Counted from the stretch's first letter, positions 1-9,990 are shown. The stretch is 64,000 bases of DNA from JBEVJC01 sp040510375 (GCA_040510375.1 JBEVJC010000006.1:124001-188000); one strand, 5' to 3'. Notes: generated from the letters alone by a model not told the origin. Made by a program: numbers and translations.

Positions 1-710
1 TTGGTAGTAATCAGGATTACCCCGTTTGATGCGCGCGTTCCGAAGATTGCCGCCGCCGAGGCATCCTTTAATATGGTGAAACTTTCAATATCATTTGCAT
101 TGATCAGGCTCAGCTGGTTACTCGCACCTGGAATATTGCTGTTTTCCAGCGGAACGCCATCCACCACAATCAACGGATCATTACTTGCACTGAGTGATGA
201 ACCACCGCGGATGCGGATGGTACTTCCTGCTCCTGGCTGGCCGCTGTTTGATGTAATGGAAACACCGGCCACCTTACCGGTTATCATTTGTTCGGGAGTG
301 CTGATTGCCCCCCGGTTGAAATCCTTTGTGCCAATAGTCGATACGGCACCGGTGAGGTCTTTTTTGCGGGCTGAGCCATAACCAATCACCACCACCTCAT
401 TCAGGTTGGCCATTCCCTGTTTCATTATGATATCAGGTATCGAACCGGAAACCACCGGAGCCTCCACCAGATCAAAACCTACATAGGTAAACTGTAATAC
501 ATCACCCGGACGGGCAGCGATACTAAAAACACCTGCCTCATTGGTCACGGTAGCAACGGCACTGGTTTTGATTTTGACACTGACACCCTGGAGGGGCTGG
601 TTGAGGGAATTCAACACCCTTCCGGTCACCGTACTGGCCTGTGCCACGGAATGATGGGTAAGTAAAAGAAGTGAAGCAGACACTAAAAGACAAAGCAGTC
701 CTTTTTTCAT
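1..710 (-). CDS. SusC-type TonB-dependent receptor, N-terminal part (cut by window edge)
   Basis: Reading the minus strand from an ATG at 710 gives 236 open codons that run off the left edge, so only the N-terminus is present. It begins with a signal peptide (MKKGLLCLLVSASLLLL, then SVAQA), followed by a carboxypeptidase-regulatory-like beta-sandwich (about residues 27-95, with GRVLNSLNQPLQGVSV and FTYVGF). The SusC linker NEVVVIGYG and a plug domain with the signatures AGVSI, IRIRGGSS, PLIVVDGVP and GTRASNGVI follow. These features are those of SusC/RagA outer-membrane importers, which form a lidded complex with a SusD lipoprotein. The partner would lie beyond the left edge. The gene is divergent from the hybrid sensor at 936, which is its probable regulator. 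The substrate cannot be read from this fragment. Confidence 0.93.
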   Translation of the reverse strand, partial: MKKGLLCLLVSASLLLLTHHSVAQASTVTGRVLNSLNQPLQGVSVKIKTSAVATVTNEAGVFSIAARPGDVLQFTYVGFDLVEAPVVSGSIPDIIMKQGMANLNEVVVIGYGSARKKDLTGAVSTIGTKDFNRGAISTPEQMITGKVAGVSITSNSGQPGAGSTIRIRGGSSLSASNDPLIVVDGVPLENSNIPGASNQLSLINANDIESFTILKDASAAAIFGTRASNGVILITT

Positions 711-935
711 ATATGCAAAAATTTAATCGTTAATCAGGCATCCGGAAACGCCGTGGGTAAAACTAGGATTCCCCGTATTAAGGTGTTTATCCCAGTGTAC
801 ATTTTTTTGGTCGGATCAGACAAACCTGCTGTAATTCAAGCATTGAGCTCCCTATTAATTTAACTTGCCTTTCGCTAACCTGATTAATCAATACTTCGGA
901 CATTTGTTTAGTCGGCCTATTCTTACTTTTTAAAC

Positions 936-3900
936 ATGCAATTGCTAAAGCCAGATCTGAAAATCTTTTCCCCCCGGTTTCTTTTATTCCTGCTGGTCTT
1001 CAGTCCGGGGATCCAGCTGGCTGCGCAACTACATTCACCCAAACTGAAATTCAAAAGGATTTCTATTGAACAGGGACTATCCAACAGTACCGTGGAAACC
1101 ATTTTCCAGGATAACCGCGGTTTTATCTGGATCGGCACCCGTGACGGTCTCAACCGTTACGACGGAAAACAGATGAAAGTTTTCCGGTACGACGCCGGAG
1201 ATTCAGGCAGCATCAGCGACAACTATATTAAAATCATATATGAAGATTTTAATCATGTGCTTTGGATAGGAACGATTAACGGACTCAACCGGTTTGATCC
1301 CGCCACCAATACTTTTATCCGTTATAAACAGGACCCAAAAAAACCGGGTAACCTCAGTCATAATTTTATCACCCATATTTTTGAAGACAAACAAAAAAGA
1401 TTCTGGGTGGCCACCTGGGGTGGCGGACTGAACCTGATGAACAAGGACGGGAAAACCTTCCGCCATTTCAGGCATAATGTATTAAATCCCCGGTCAGTCA
1501 GCAGCGACCAGGTCAGTTATCTGTATGAAGATTCACGTGGCATCCTGTGGGTGGCCACGGGTGATGGACTAAACCAGCTGAATCCCGACTTGTTTCTTTT
1601 CCGTTCCATGAACAACCTGGCTGGATTTGCTTCTTCGGCCGCCTCCAGGAATATTCGCATGATCCGTGAAAACCGGGTGGGACAACTTCTGCTTGCAACG
1701 GAAGAAAACGGACTGGAAATTTTTGATCCGGTTGACAGTTCGATAAAGACTTATCGCCACCTGGAAAAAACACCTTCATCCCTTGCAAGTAACCAGGTGC
1801 GGTCGGTCCTGGTGGACCGGAACTGGAATATCTGGGTTGGTGCTGTTAATGGCGGTCTCGACCTGCTGGACGAATCCGGACATGGATTTTATCATTACCA
1901 GAATGAACCAGAAAACCTTTCGAGCCTTTCCCAGCGAACCGTATCGGCCATCTTTGAAGACCGGCAGGGTAATCTTTGGGTGGGTACACACCGGGGTGGC
2001 ATTAACCTGTTTATGCCCGATATCGAAAAGTTTGCACTCTTCCAGCAGGAGATGACCGCAAACAGCCTTAGTTATAATGATGTAAAAACTTTTTGTGAAG
2101 ACCGCTCCGGTAAAATCTGGATCGGCACCGATGGTGGTGGACTCAACCTGTTTGACCGGAAAACGCAGAAATTCCAATCATATAAATTCAATCCTTTTGA
2201 TCCACGAAGTATTTCTTCCAATGAGATACTTGATATAACGGAAGACAGCAGGGGTAATTTATGGATCGCTACCTGGGGAGGTGGCCTGAGCCTGTTCAAT
2301 AGCGCTGCAAAAAATTTTACGAGGTTCCTGAATCAGCCCGGGGATCCGCAGACGATCAGCTCCAACTACGTACAACAGGTTTTTGAAGATAGTCGCGGTA
2401 CCCTCTGGATCGCCACCTACTACGGAGGTCTCAGCAAATTTGACATCAACACCAGGAAGTTCACCCGGGTTCTTTCGGATGAAACCGGAAAAACAAAATT
2501 ATCGGGTAATAATATTATCGCACTGAATGAAGACCGTGCCGGAAACATCTGGATCGGTACGGATGATGGCGGTCTCAACTGTCTTAAAAAGTCTACGGGC
2601 GAGTTTGTCCACTATTTCAACAATGCTGAAAAACTGCCGGACCTCCGCGTCATTTTTGTTGATAGTAAAGGAAGGGTCTGGGTAGGTCAGGCAGGTTTAT
2701 TCCGTTTCAATCCAGCCACCAATAATTTTGACGATGCTGCAGGCAATTCAGGTCTGGCCCGGGAGTTTATAAAAGGTATGGCGGAAGATGAACAGGGAAA
2801 CCTCTGGATCAGTACTTCCAATGGTCTCACCCGGCTGAACCCTGAGGACGGGAGTTTCAAAAAATATAATACAGCTGACGGGTTGCAGGGACTGGAGTTT
2901 GAAGCCAACGCCTATATGAAAACAAAAGACGGCGAAATCTTTTTTGGCGGGGTAAATGGTTTTAATGCCTTTTATCCGGAAAATATCCGGCAGAATACTT
3001 ACCTGCCACCGGTGTACATTACCAGTTTCCAGTTGTTTAATAAAGAAGTTCAACCGGGCACGGCTTCAGCATTAACAACAGATATCAGTCTTACTTCCGG
3101 ACTCAGGCTGAATCACCGGCAGTCGACCTTTTCATTCGATTTCGCTGCGCTTAATTATACCGCACTGGAAAATAATCAATACGCTTTTAAACTCGAGGGA
3201 TGGGACGATAACTGGCAATACTCCGGTTCTGTCAGTAAAGCATCCTATACCAATATTCCACCGGGTGAATATATATTCAGGGTTAAGGCCTCCAATAATG
3301 ATGGAGTCTGGAACGAAGAAGGACCATCGCTTAACATCGAGATCACCCCTCCTTTTTATGCCACCTTGTGGTTCCGTATCCTGATTATTGCCGGCACCAT
3401 CGGAGCCATCCTGGCTTACTTCCATTTCAAACGTAAGTATGATATCCGCAAACTACGTGAAGAAAAAAAGGAAGAGATCCACCAGTTGCAATTACAGTTC
3501 TTCACCAATATCTCCCATGAATTCCGCACTCCTTTATCACTGATCATCGGACCACTGGAGAAACTCCAGAAAGAAGACAGCAGCGGCACCCACGCAAATT
3601 ATTACCAGGTGATGTTACGTAATGCAAACCGGCTGATGAACCTGATCACGGAGCTGATGGATTTCAGGAAGGTAGAGACAGGTGCACTCCGGCTCAATGT
3701 TATGCCGGGTAACCTGGGGATTTTTATCAATGAAGTGGCAGGTGAGTTCAGTGAACTGGCGAAGGAAAAAAAGATGCGGTTTAATATCAGCATTTCAGAT
3801 CATTTTGCCAACGTCTGGTTCGACAGGCAGGTATTGGAGAAAATCATGATCAACCTGATCAGCAATTCTTTTAAATATACCGGTGATAACGGAATCATTT

Positions 3901-5108
3901 CGGTAGCACTGGTGGAGAACCTCCAGGACCATAAACCATCGTTTGTCAATTCGCTGCAGGTTAAAAATGATTATACCGGAAAAAAGTATGTCTACATAAT
4001 CGTGGAAGACAATGGCATTGGTATTTCGGGTGAGTCGATAGGAAGGTTATTTGAACGTTATTACAAGATCACCGACCGGCACCTGGGCTCGGGTATCGGA
4101 CTGGCCTTTGTAAAAAGTCTTGCCAAACTCCACAAGGCAGGGATCACTGTTTATAGTGAAAAGAACAAGGGAACGGAAATCATTCTTGCCATACCTGTAA
4201 GTGAGGATGATTACACAACGGATGAAAAATGGGTACGCAAAAAACAGGCTGAGGTTAATATTGAAAGTATCCAGTTAAAGGAACCGGGAACTGAAACCGC
4301 TGAACTCCTGCCTGTTCCCGCGGGAATAACAACGGATCCCGAATCAACCAATCCACATATCCTGATTGTGGATGACAATGAAGAACTCCTAAATTTCCTG
4401 GAAGAAAGCCTGGGCAAGGGTTACACCATTTCGAAGGCGATTGATGGCCTGGCCGGACTTCAGTCGGCCCGTGAAGAAATGCCCGATATAATTATCAGCG
4501 ATGTAATGATGCCGGGCATGGATGGTATTGATTTTTGCAGGGCTGTAAAGGAAGATCCGGAAATCAATCATATCCCGTTCATCATGCTTACTGCAAAAGA
4601 CGCAATCGGTTCGCGGCTGAAAGGGACACTGTCCGGTGCCGACCATTATTTTTCCAAACCTGTGAGTATGGAGTTATTGCTGCTTACGGTCCGTAATATC
4701 CTGCAACAACGAACCAAACTAAAGGCCAGGTATGTTAATGATCACTATGCCGATACCAGGGACCAGGTACATAATTCAAAGGATAAGGAATTCATGGACC
4801 AGCTGATCACCGAGATCGAACAGCACCTGTCGAACCCGGAACTGGACGTCGATTATATATGTGCAAGGATCGGCATGAGCAAGACAAAACTTTATCAGAA
4901 AATAAAAAAGATAAGTGGTCAGTCGATTGGTGAATTCATCCGGACGATCCGGTTTAAAAAAGCCGTGCAGCTGATGACAGAAGAAGATATGCCATTAACA
5001 GAAGTGATGTACAGCGTAGGCATCCAGACGCAGTCGTATTTCACGAAAGCATTTAAAAGTGAATTCGGAAAAACACCTACCCAGTTTTTGAAGGACCTGA
5101 AGAAATAA
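936..5108 (+). CDS. Hybrid two-component system sensor/regulator (propeller-type HTCS)
   Basis: One-component fusion of 1390 residues that senses a glycan fragment in the periplasm and activates a nearby uptake locus. After a signal peptide (cleavage near AAQ, residue 32), about 14 Reg_prop blades are visible from repeated W-I/V-G-T...GL motifs (for example IWIGTRDGLNRYD and LWVGTHRGGINLF), enough for two seven-bladed propellers. A Y_Y_Y domain (about 740-805) and one membrane helix (about 808-831) follow. The cytoplasmic part has a HisKA domain with phospho-accepting His861 (NISHEFRTPL), a HATPase domain, a receiver with Asp1189 (ISDVMMPGMDG), and a C-terminal AraC helix-turn-helix (about 1300-1388). 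All key residues are intact. It lies 225 bp divergent from the truncated susC at 1-710, its likely target. Confidence 0.96.
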   Translation: MQLLKPDLKIFSPRFLLFLLVFSPGIQLAAQLHSPKLKFKRISIEQGLSNSTVETIFQDNRGFIWIGTRDGLNRYDGKQMKVFRYDAGDSGSISDNYIKIIYEDFNHVLWIGTINGLNRFDPATNTFIRYKQDPKKPGNLSHNFITHIFEDKQKRFWVATWGGGLNLMNKDGKTFRHFRHNVLNPRSVSSDQVSYLYEDSRGILWVATGDGLNQLNPDLFLFRSMNNLAGFASSAASRNIRMIRENRVGQLLLATEENGLEIFDPVDSSIKTYRHLEKTPSSLASNQVRSVLVDRNWNIWVGAVNGGLDLLDESGHGFYHYQNEPENLSSLSQRTVSAIFEDRQGNLWVGTHRGGINLFMPDIEKFALFQQEMTANSLSYNDVKTFCEDRSGKIWIGTDGGGLNLFDRKTQKFQSYKFNPFDPRSISSNEILDITEDSRGNLWIATWGGGLSLFNSAAKNFTRFLNQPGDPQTISSNYVQQVFEDSRGTLWIATYYGGLSKFDINTRKFTRVLSDETGKTKLSGNNIIALNEDRAGNIWIGTDDGGLNCLKKSTGEFVHYFNNAEKLPDLRVIFVDSKGRVWVGQAGLFRFNPATNNFDDAAGNSGLAREFIKGMAEDEQGNLWISTSNGLTRLNPEDGSFKKYNTADGLQGLEFEANAYMKTKDGEIFFGGVNGFNAFYPENIRQNTYLPPVYITSFQLFNKEVQPGTASALTTDISLTSGLRLNHRQSTFSFDFAALNYTALENNQYAFKLEGWDDNWQYSGSVSKASYTNIPPGEYIFRVKASNNDGVWNEEGPSLNIEITPPFYATLWFRILIIAGTIGAILAYFHFKRKYDIRKLREEKKEEIHQLQLQFFTNISHEFRTPLSLIIGPLEKLQKEDSSGTHANYYQVMLRNANRLMNLITELMDFRKVETGALRLNVMPGNLGIFINEVAGEFSELAKEKKMRFNISISDHFANVWFDRQVLEKIMINLISNSFKYTGDNGIISVALVENLQDHKPSFVNSLQVKNDYTGKKYVYIIVEDNGIGISGESIGRLFERYYKITDRHLGSGIGLAFVKSLAKLHKAGITVYSEKNKGTEIILAIPVSEDDYTTDEKWVRKKQAEVNIESIQLKEPGTETAELLPVPAGITTDPESTNPHILIVDDNEELLNFLEESLGKGYTISKAIDGLAGLQSAREEMPDIIISDVMMPGMDGIDFCRAVKEDPEINHIPFIMLTAKDAIGSRLKGTLSGADHYFSKPVSMELLLLTVRNILQQRTKLKARYVNDHYADTRDQVHNSKDKEFMDQLITEIEQHLSNPELDVDYICARIGMSKTKLYQKIKKISGQSIGEFIRTIRFKKAVQLMTEEDMPLTEVMYSVGIQTQSYFTKAFKSEFGKTPTQFLKDLKK

Positions 5109-5165
5109 TGAATGCAGGATTGCACATACTTTTACATTGGTGCAGTGATAATTTATTATTGGCGT

Positions 5166-7010
5166 TTAATTCTCCAGTTTATTCCACCAGGTTTTTTTCA
5201 GTACCAGGATAATAACGGTAAGTATAACAACAGTAAGTAATAACGGAAGTTTCATCCAAAGCACAACATACATTGGTAGCAGTGTAAGGCATAACTGACC
5301 GATAATACCAAGCACCACATTAAACATATCCAGTTTAAAATGGCGGTTAGGCTGGAAGGTCGGGTCTTCAGCAAGCACTTTTTCATAAACTGGTTTCCAC
5401 CAACCCCAGGGCCTTACTGTTTTATAAAATGTTTTCAGCACATTCTCTTCCGTTGGAGGTGCGGTGTAAGTGCCAATCACACATCCGGTCAGCGACAACA
5501 CAAATAACAGTGGCCAGTAATAAAGATCCAGTCCGCCTATCACACCTGCATGTTTTAAAACCGCAAGTCCAATCGCAGGCAGGATCCCTGCAAGCATACC
5601 CCAGAAGAATCCATGTGCATTGAAACGCCACCAGTACCACTTGAAAATATTTGCCGCAATATATCCGCCGTACAATCCGGATACAATCCACTGCAGCACC
5701 GTATTCACATCTTTAACCATAAAACCCAGTACCACCCCAATGGTTACCACCAGGATGCCGGACACATAATTCATGGTCATTACCTGCCTGTTGCCTGCCC
5801 GCGGGTTTACATACCTGAGATAGATATCATTGGTGATATACGCCTGGGCGGCGTTGAGTGTACCGGAAAATGTTCCCATAAATGCACCCAGCAAGCCGGT
5901 CAGTACCAACCCGAGAATCCCGACAGGCATGAACTGGTTGATGGTTGCGGGCAATACTTTTTCAAAATCAGCGTGTCCTGTATCTGCGATGCCTAACTGG
6001 TTATAATAAAGTAAGGCCAGCACTGTGAGACCGATGATCATCATGTAACGTACAGGTAGCAGGATCAGCGAAACAAATCCTGTCATTTTACTCGCATCCT
6101 TTGGTGACCGTGTCGACAAAATTTTTTGCATATCATAGTTCGGTGCAGGTCCGGCCAGGCTTGCAAAGACTCCCTTAAACAACATCATCATAAAAAAGAT
6201 TCCGAAAAGACTGAATCCATCAGCGGCAATCCTGGCGTTTGCTTCGGGAACAATCGGGGACCAGTCCAGATTCAGTTTCCAACCGAAGAATGGATCCGAC
6301 CAACCATCGGGAACGTTCAGGGTTGTTCCGGAAAAATGCAGGTGCATCATGGCGATTACGGCAATAGATATACAGGCAACTGTCATGATCAGGTACTTGA
6401 TAAAATCCCCCAGTACAATACTATGCATCCCGCCAAGGATCGAATAAAACATCGCAAACAATGTAAATACGATCCCATAAAAATGGGCCACCTGGCCAGT
6501 TGCTACCTTAAAAGGTATATGGGGTTGAACCAGTTCCCAGGGAATAAAGATTTCCATGAATTTGCCCATGCCTATAAATCCATATGCCAGGAAACCGAAA
6601 CAACTCAAAAGCGCGAATGCCACGATGATCCAGTGTGATGAAGTAATACCGGGTCCGGTCTTTCCAAAACGGGTAGCCAGCCATGCCGCGCCGGTATTGG
6701 CGTTGGAACGACGCAGCCATTTACTGAGGAACATCATCATAAAAACCTGGTTGAAAACCGGCCAGAGCCAGGGCATCCAGATACTTTTCAACCCATACAC
6801 AAAACAAAGCGATACCATCCACATAGTTCCGCTGATATCAAACATATCGGAAGCATCACTAAGTCCGAGCATATACCAGGGGAGCGATTTCCCGCCAAGC
6901 AGGTAACTTTCCATATTCTGTCTGGCCTTCTTCCTGAACCAGAATCCGAGGGCCACCATAATCGCGAGGTAAAATAAAATGATGGACAGATCATAAATGG
7001 TTAATCGCAT
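5166..7010 (-). CDS. Sodium:solute symporter (SSS family)
   Basis: Inner-membrane secondary transporter of 614 residues with about 13-14 hydrophobic helices. It belongs to the SSS/SGLT family, which couples solute uptake to a sodium gradient. The start has the usual first helix and the SYLLGGKSLPWYMLG segment, and near residue 386 lies the family-typical stretch LNAAQAYITNDIYLR. It is somewhat longer than bacterial homologues of about 500 residues, because it carries an extra C-terminal helix pair. The solute cannot be assigned from sequence; sugars are common for members of this type in Bacteroidota. It is transcribed divergently from the AraC regulator at 7310, a plausible controller. It ends convergently with the hybrid sensor at 936-5108, leaving a 57-bp spacer. 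Confidence 0.92.
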   Translation of the reverse strand: MRLTIYDLSIILFYLAIMVALGFWFRKKARQNMESYLLGGKSLPWYMLGLSDASDMFDISGTMWMVSLCFVYGLKSIWMPWLWPVFNQVFMMMFLSKWLRRSNANTGAAWLATRFGKTGPGITSSHWIIVAFALLSCFGFLAYGFIGMGKFMEIFIPWELVQPHIPFKVATGQVAHFYGIVFTLFAMFYSILGGMHSIVLGDFIKYLIMTVACISIAVIAMMHLHFSGTTLNVPDGWSDPFFGWKLNLDWSPIVPEANARIAADGFSLFGIFFMMMLFKGVFASLAGPAPNYDMQKILSTRSPKDASKMTGFVSLILLPVRYMMIIGLTVLALLYYNQLGIADTGHADFEKVLPATINQFMPVGILGLVLTGLLGAFMGTFSGTLNAAQAYITNDIYLRYVNPRAGNRQVMTMNYVSGILVVTIGVVLGFMVKDVNTVLQWIVSGLYGGYIAANIFKWYWWRFNAHGFFWGMLAGILPAIGLAVLKHAGVIGGLDLYYWPLLFVLSLTGCVIGTYTAPPTEENVLKTFYKTVRPWGWWKPVYEKVLAEDPTFQPNRHFKLDMFNVVLGIIGQLCLTLLPMYVVLWMKLPLLLTVVILTVIILVLKKTWWNKLEN

Positions 7011-7309
7011 GCCTGAATTTAACTACTGGTCCGGTAAAAAAAAAGTGGTCCCGGCAGGGAATCCGGTCCGTTGCTATCCCACCGCTTCGCCTGATCTGCA
7101 GGCTTCCGCCGTTGTAATACGTCCAGATCTGCCAGGGTATACAAAAAAGTATTGATACTTTACGGCCTATTAGTTGTACAAATCCCTCACTTTTTACGGA
7201 GCCTGTCGGGAAAAACCGGATAAACAGAAGGTTTTTAGCAGATTCGGGAGTTTTTTCGGAAATTAGTAGAGTAGTACTTTTCATACCGAAACCATATCAT
7301 CTTATCAGC
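7011..7309. other. Divergent intergenic region, symporter / AraC regulator
   Basis: This 299-bp spacer separates the divergent start codons of the symporter and the AraC regulator and must hold both promoters. I see no RNA gene, no convincing long inverted repeat and no complete TTG/TAnnTTTG promoter. Short open frames in it start poorly and resemble nothing. Confidence 0.5.
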
Positions 7310-8188
7310 ATGCATGATCGGATACTGCGGGAGATTACTCCCCTCACCCAGAGCGACTGCTTTACCATGTTTACCCGCGCCAAGACGGGGTTCGACTTTC
7401 CGCTGCATTCGCATGAAGAAATAGAATTGAATTTTATCAAAAATGCGCGGGGTGCGCGCAGAGTGGTGGGCGATAATATCAGCGAAATCGACGACCTGGA
7501 ACTGGTGCTGATTGGTAGTAACCTTCCCCATTTCTGGCAGACACATAATTGCCATTGCAAGGATATCCGGGAGGTGACTATCCAGTTTCATAAAGACCTG
7601 TTTGATGATAAATTGCTGAGAAGAAACCAACTGAGCTTTATCCGGAATATGCTGGAACGGTCGGCCAGGGGTATTGCTTTTCCGCGGGCCACGGCTGAAC
7701 TGATTGAACCAAGGCTCGCCACACTTAGCCAGCTGGAAGGTTTCGATTCGGTGATGGCATTGTTTTCTATCCTGCACGACCTTTCCGTTTCCCGTAACAT
7801 GCACACTTTATCCGACGCAACATTCAGTAATGCAGAACTCTCTTATAATAGCCGGCGTATTGAAAAAGCGATGGAATTCATGAACCTCAATTTCAACAGG
7901 ACCATCAGCCTGTCCGAAGTTGCCCGTCTCAATAATATGACCGAGGTTTCCTTCAGTCGTTTTTTTAAATCACGCACGGGTATCACATTTATTGACAGCC
8001 TGCTGGAACTCCGGCTGGGCAATGCATCGCGACTACTGATCGACACCACCCAGTCGATCAGTGAAGTGGCCTATCATTGCGGATTCAATAATATCTCCAA
8101 CTTTAACCGGTTATTCAAGAAAAAGAAAGGCTGCACGCCCAAAGAGTTCCGGGAGAATTACACGTACGATAACCGGGTTTTTATCTGA
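7310..8188 (+). CDS. AraC family transcriptional regulator
   Basis: Cytoplasmic DNA-binding regulator of 292 residues. The N-terminal half is a cupin-like ligand-binding region (about 15-110; the segment FPLHSHEEIELNFI is typical). The C-terminal 100 residues form the two helix-turn-helix motifs of the AraC/XylS family (SLSEVARLNNMTEVSFSRFFK and the second helix pair ending in GFNNISNFNRLFKKKKG). The length is standard for the family. It is divergent from the sodium:solute symporter, so it probably responds to the transported solute and controls that gene; this is inference from position. A small frame on the opposite strand is a shadow and is not annotated. Confidence 0.94.
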   Translation: MHDRILREITPLTQSDCFTMFTRAKTGFDFPLHSHEEIELNFIKNARGARRVVGDNISEIDDLELVLIGSNLPHFWQTHNCHCKDIREVTIQFHKDLFDDKLLRRNQLSFIRNMLERSARGIAFPRATAELIEPRLATLSQLEGFDSVMALFSILHDLSVSRNMHTLSDATFSNAELSYNSRRIEKAMEFMNLNFNRTISLSEVARLNNMTEVSFSRFFKSRTGITFIDSLLELRLGNASRLLIDTTQSISEVAYHCGFNNISNFNRLFKKKKGCTPKEFRENYTYDNRVFI

Positions 8189-8207
8189 CGGTTACTAAAA
8201 GAAAACT

Positions 8208-8795
8208 TTATTGTGCTTTAAAGAATTTCCTCAGGGTCCGCGCCAGGCGGGGACTTGAGGGATACCGCCGATGGCTTGTCATATTATTAAATAGCAGCGC
8301 CGTTACCAGCAGAATCAGGGAACCCGTCAGTACCGGTGTAAGTAAATACATATAACCCAATCCAGCGATTTTTGTCCCACCCGTAACAGCAATCAATGCC
8401 GTGGCACCACCGGGAGGATGAAGGGTCTTTGTCATCTGCATAAGGATGATGGATAATGCAACCGCCAATGGAGCACTTAGCCAGAGGATATCGGGAATCA
8501 GTTTGTAAACTGTAACCCCGATGAGTGCTGACACCAGGTGTCCCCCGACGAGGTTGCGGGGTTGCGCCAGCGGACTTTCGATCGCACCATAGATCAATAC
8601 GCTCGACGCTCCAAATGATCCGATCAGGAAAATACTTTCGTTATCAGGCAGGAGGACGGACTGACAAAAAGCAATCAAACCAATTCCGGTGAAGGCTCCA
8701 ATAAAGGACCAGAAATGTTCTTTTGAATCAACCAGTGTCTCCCGGTAAATTACATACCTCGAAATTCGCAGGCCCCTCCTGATCCGATTTCTCAT
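8208..8795 (-). CDS. HPP family integral membrane protein
   Basis: Small inner-membrane protein of 195 residues with about four to five hydrophobic helices and the family-defining segment LHPPGGATALIAV near residues 125-137. HPP proteins are a widespread family; some plant and cyanobacterial members have been linked to nitrite transport, but the role in Bacteroidota is not established. The chain starts with a basic stretch (MRNRIRRGLRISRY) and ends with another (RRYPSSPRLARTLRKFFK), both expected on the cytoplasmic side. It is convergent with the AraC regulator (19 bp between stop codons) and divergent from the lipoprotein gene at 8990. It appears to be a single-gene unit. Confidence 0.88.
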   Translation of the reverse strand: MRNRIRRGLRISRYVIYRETLVDSKEHFWSFIGAFTGIGLIAFCQSVLLPDNESIFLIGSFGASSVLIYGAIESPLAQPRNLVGGHLVSALIGVTVYKLIPDILWLSAPLAVALSIILMQMTKTLHPPGGATALIAVTGGTKIAGLGYMYLLTPVLTGSLILLVTALLFNNMTSHRRYPSSPRLARTLRKFFKAQ

Positions 8796-8989
8796 TCTTA
8801 CTAAATTTGGATTTTAATATCAGAGACAATCACACTTTGCGAAAATAAGCGTAAAAAACAGAAGGTTTACTGATTCATTTGGTTAGCTTAGACCCACTTA
8901 TATAAAATCAAACCATGGAAACAACCAACGAAATAATGTACTGTTCAAAAAAACGAAATCTTCTTTCCCGGAAAAATCACCAGGGATGG

Positions 8990-9346
8990 ATGCCACGGAA
9001 AATTTTCGGAGCATTGTTTATTGTTCTAAGCCTTTCGATGGGCGCCTGTAACAATAAAAGTAAAGCCCCGGAAACGATTACGCCAGATTCCCCTCCCCAG
9101 GCACCGACCGCGCCTGATCCCAAACCGGCTCCGCCAGTTGCTACAGCACCCCCGGCAAATGACGAAGCACTGATCCTTGCAGTGGCCGCCGTTACAAAAG
9201 ATTATCCCAATGTTATAGTTGAGGTGGACGGTAATGTAATTGTTCTAAAAGGGCAGGTTGAAAAAATGAGGCATGCGATGTTGATTGCAACATTGAAAGC
9301 GCTCAAACCAGGCAGGATCGACGAGAGCGGGCTTGTTATAAAATAA
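8990..9346 (+). CDS. Lipoprotein with a BON-like domain
   Basis: Exported lipoprotein of about 118 residues. I chose the ATG at 8990 because it gives a compact lipoprotein signal (MPRKIFGALFIVLSLSMGAC, lipid on Cys20). An in-frame ATG at 8915 would add 25 mostly polar residues ahead of it and cannot be excluded. After the Cys comes a Pro/Ala-rich spacer (about 25-58) and then a small alpha/beta segment (VTKDYPNVIVEVDGNVIVLKG) that resembles the core of a BON domain, thought to bind membranes or other envelope components. It would lie in the periplasm anchored to a membrane. No operon partner is evident; an 81-bp spacer precedes the protease-like gene at 9428. Confidence 0.75.
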   Translation: MPRKIFGALFIVLSLSMGACNNKSKAPETITPDSPPQAPTAPDPKPAPPVATAPPANDEALILAVAAVTKDYPNVIVEVDGNVIVLKGQVEKMRHAMLIATLKALKPGRIDESGLVIK

Positions 9347-9427
9347 AAACCGATGATTTCCATTGTGATTTAACTGTCGTCAGGAGTTGATTTACCTTAA
9401 CCGCGAGAGAATAGATTTACTAGCTTT

Positions 9428-9865
9428 ATGGGTCTGATATACGCTGATATTGAACTAATAAACGGAGAAGACCTGGTGCTTGTGCGCCACCATATCCTGA
9501 ATAAAGATGAAATCAGGCGTATGCATATCAATATTCTGGTAGATACCGGAAGTGTTTATTTATGCATTAACGAAAATATCAGGGAACAGTTACAGTTACC
9601 ATTGTTGTTCCGCCGGAAAGCCCAGCTGGCCAATAGCCAGGTAGTTGAATATGATGTGGTGGGACCACTGGAAGTCCGTTTCAAGAACCGTACCTGTAGC
9701 GTAAGTGCAATGGTCCTGCCAGGCGACAGCGAACCTATACTTGGATCGATTCCCCTGGAAGATATGGACGTATTGATTCATCCGCAGCGCCAGGAATTGA
9801 TCGTTCACCCCGACCATCCGTATATGGCCCAGATGAAACTAAAATCGAACCATATGTCCATTTAG
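9428..9865 (+). CDS. Retropepsin-like aspartic protease (clan AA)
   Basis: Single-domain protein of 145 residues with the retroviral-type active-site motif ILVDTGS (catalytic Asp39) and the second conserved part of the fold (EPILGSIPLEDMDVLIHP, about residues 106-123). Such proteins would need to dimerise to build an active aspartic protease site. No signal peptide or membrane helix is present, so it is probably cytoplasmic. In bacteria these proteins are usually annotated as clan AA aspartic protease and their substrates are unknown. It stands alone on the plus strand between a lipoprotein gene and the receptor operon at 9991. The identification rests on the DTGS motif plus the correctly spaced LG segment. 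Confidence 0.82.
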   Translation: MGLIYADIELINGEDLVLVRHHILNKDEIRRMHINILVDTGSVYLCINENIREQLQLPLLFRRKAQLANSQVVEYDVVGPLEVRFKNRTCSVSAMVLPGDSEPILGSIPLEDMDVLIHPQRQELIVHPDHPYMAQMKLKSNHMSI

Positions 9866-9990
9866 GGACCGGCAAAGACAGAACAGAACTGTCCATACTT
9901 CACCAACTGTCCCCCAAATCCGGCAACCCGTCGGAATAATTATCACGTCAGCACTGTTTTCCGGCAGATTTGTGTTCTAAACCAAACACA

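Noticed and set aside
5109..5165. TGCAC/GTGCA inverted repeat between the convergent hybrid sensor and symporter genes
   Set aside because: Only a 5-bp stem with a long loop and no T-run; too weak to call a terminator.
6126..6638. A 170-codon open frame on the plus strand inside the sodium:solute symporter gene
   Set aside because: Antisense to conserved membrane helices, with a composition rich in His/Cys/Gln that is typical of reverse frames; no start context or homology pattern.
7235..7804. A 189-codon minus-strand frame over the AraC regulator
   Set aside because: Overlaps the conserved AraC gene in antisense and has no recognisable domain.
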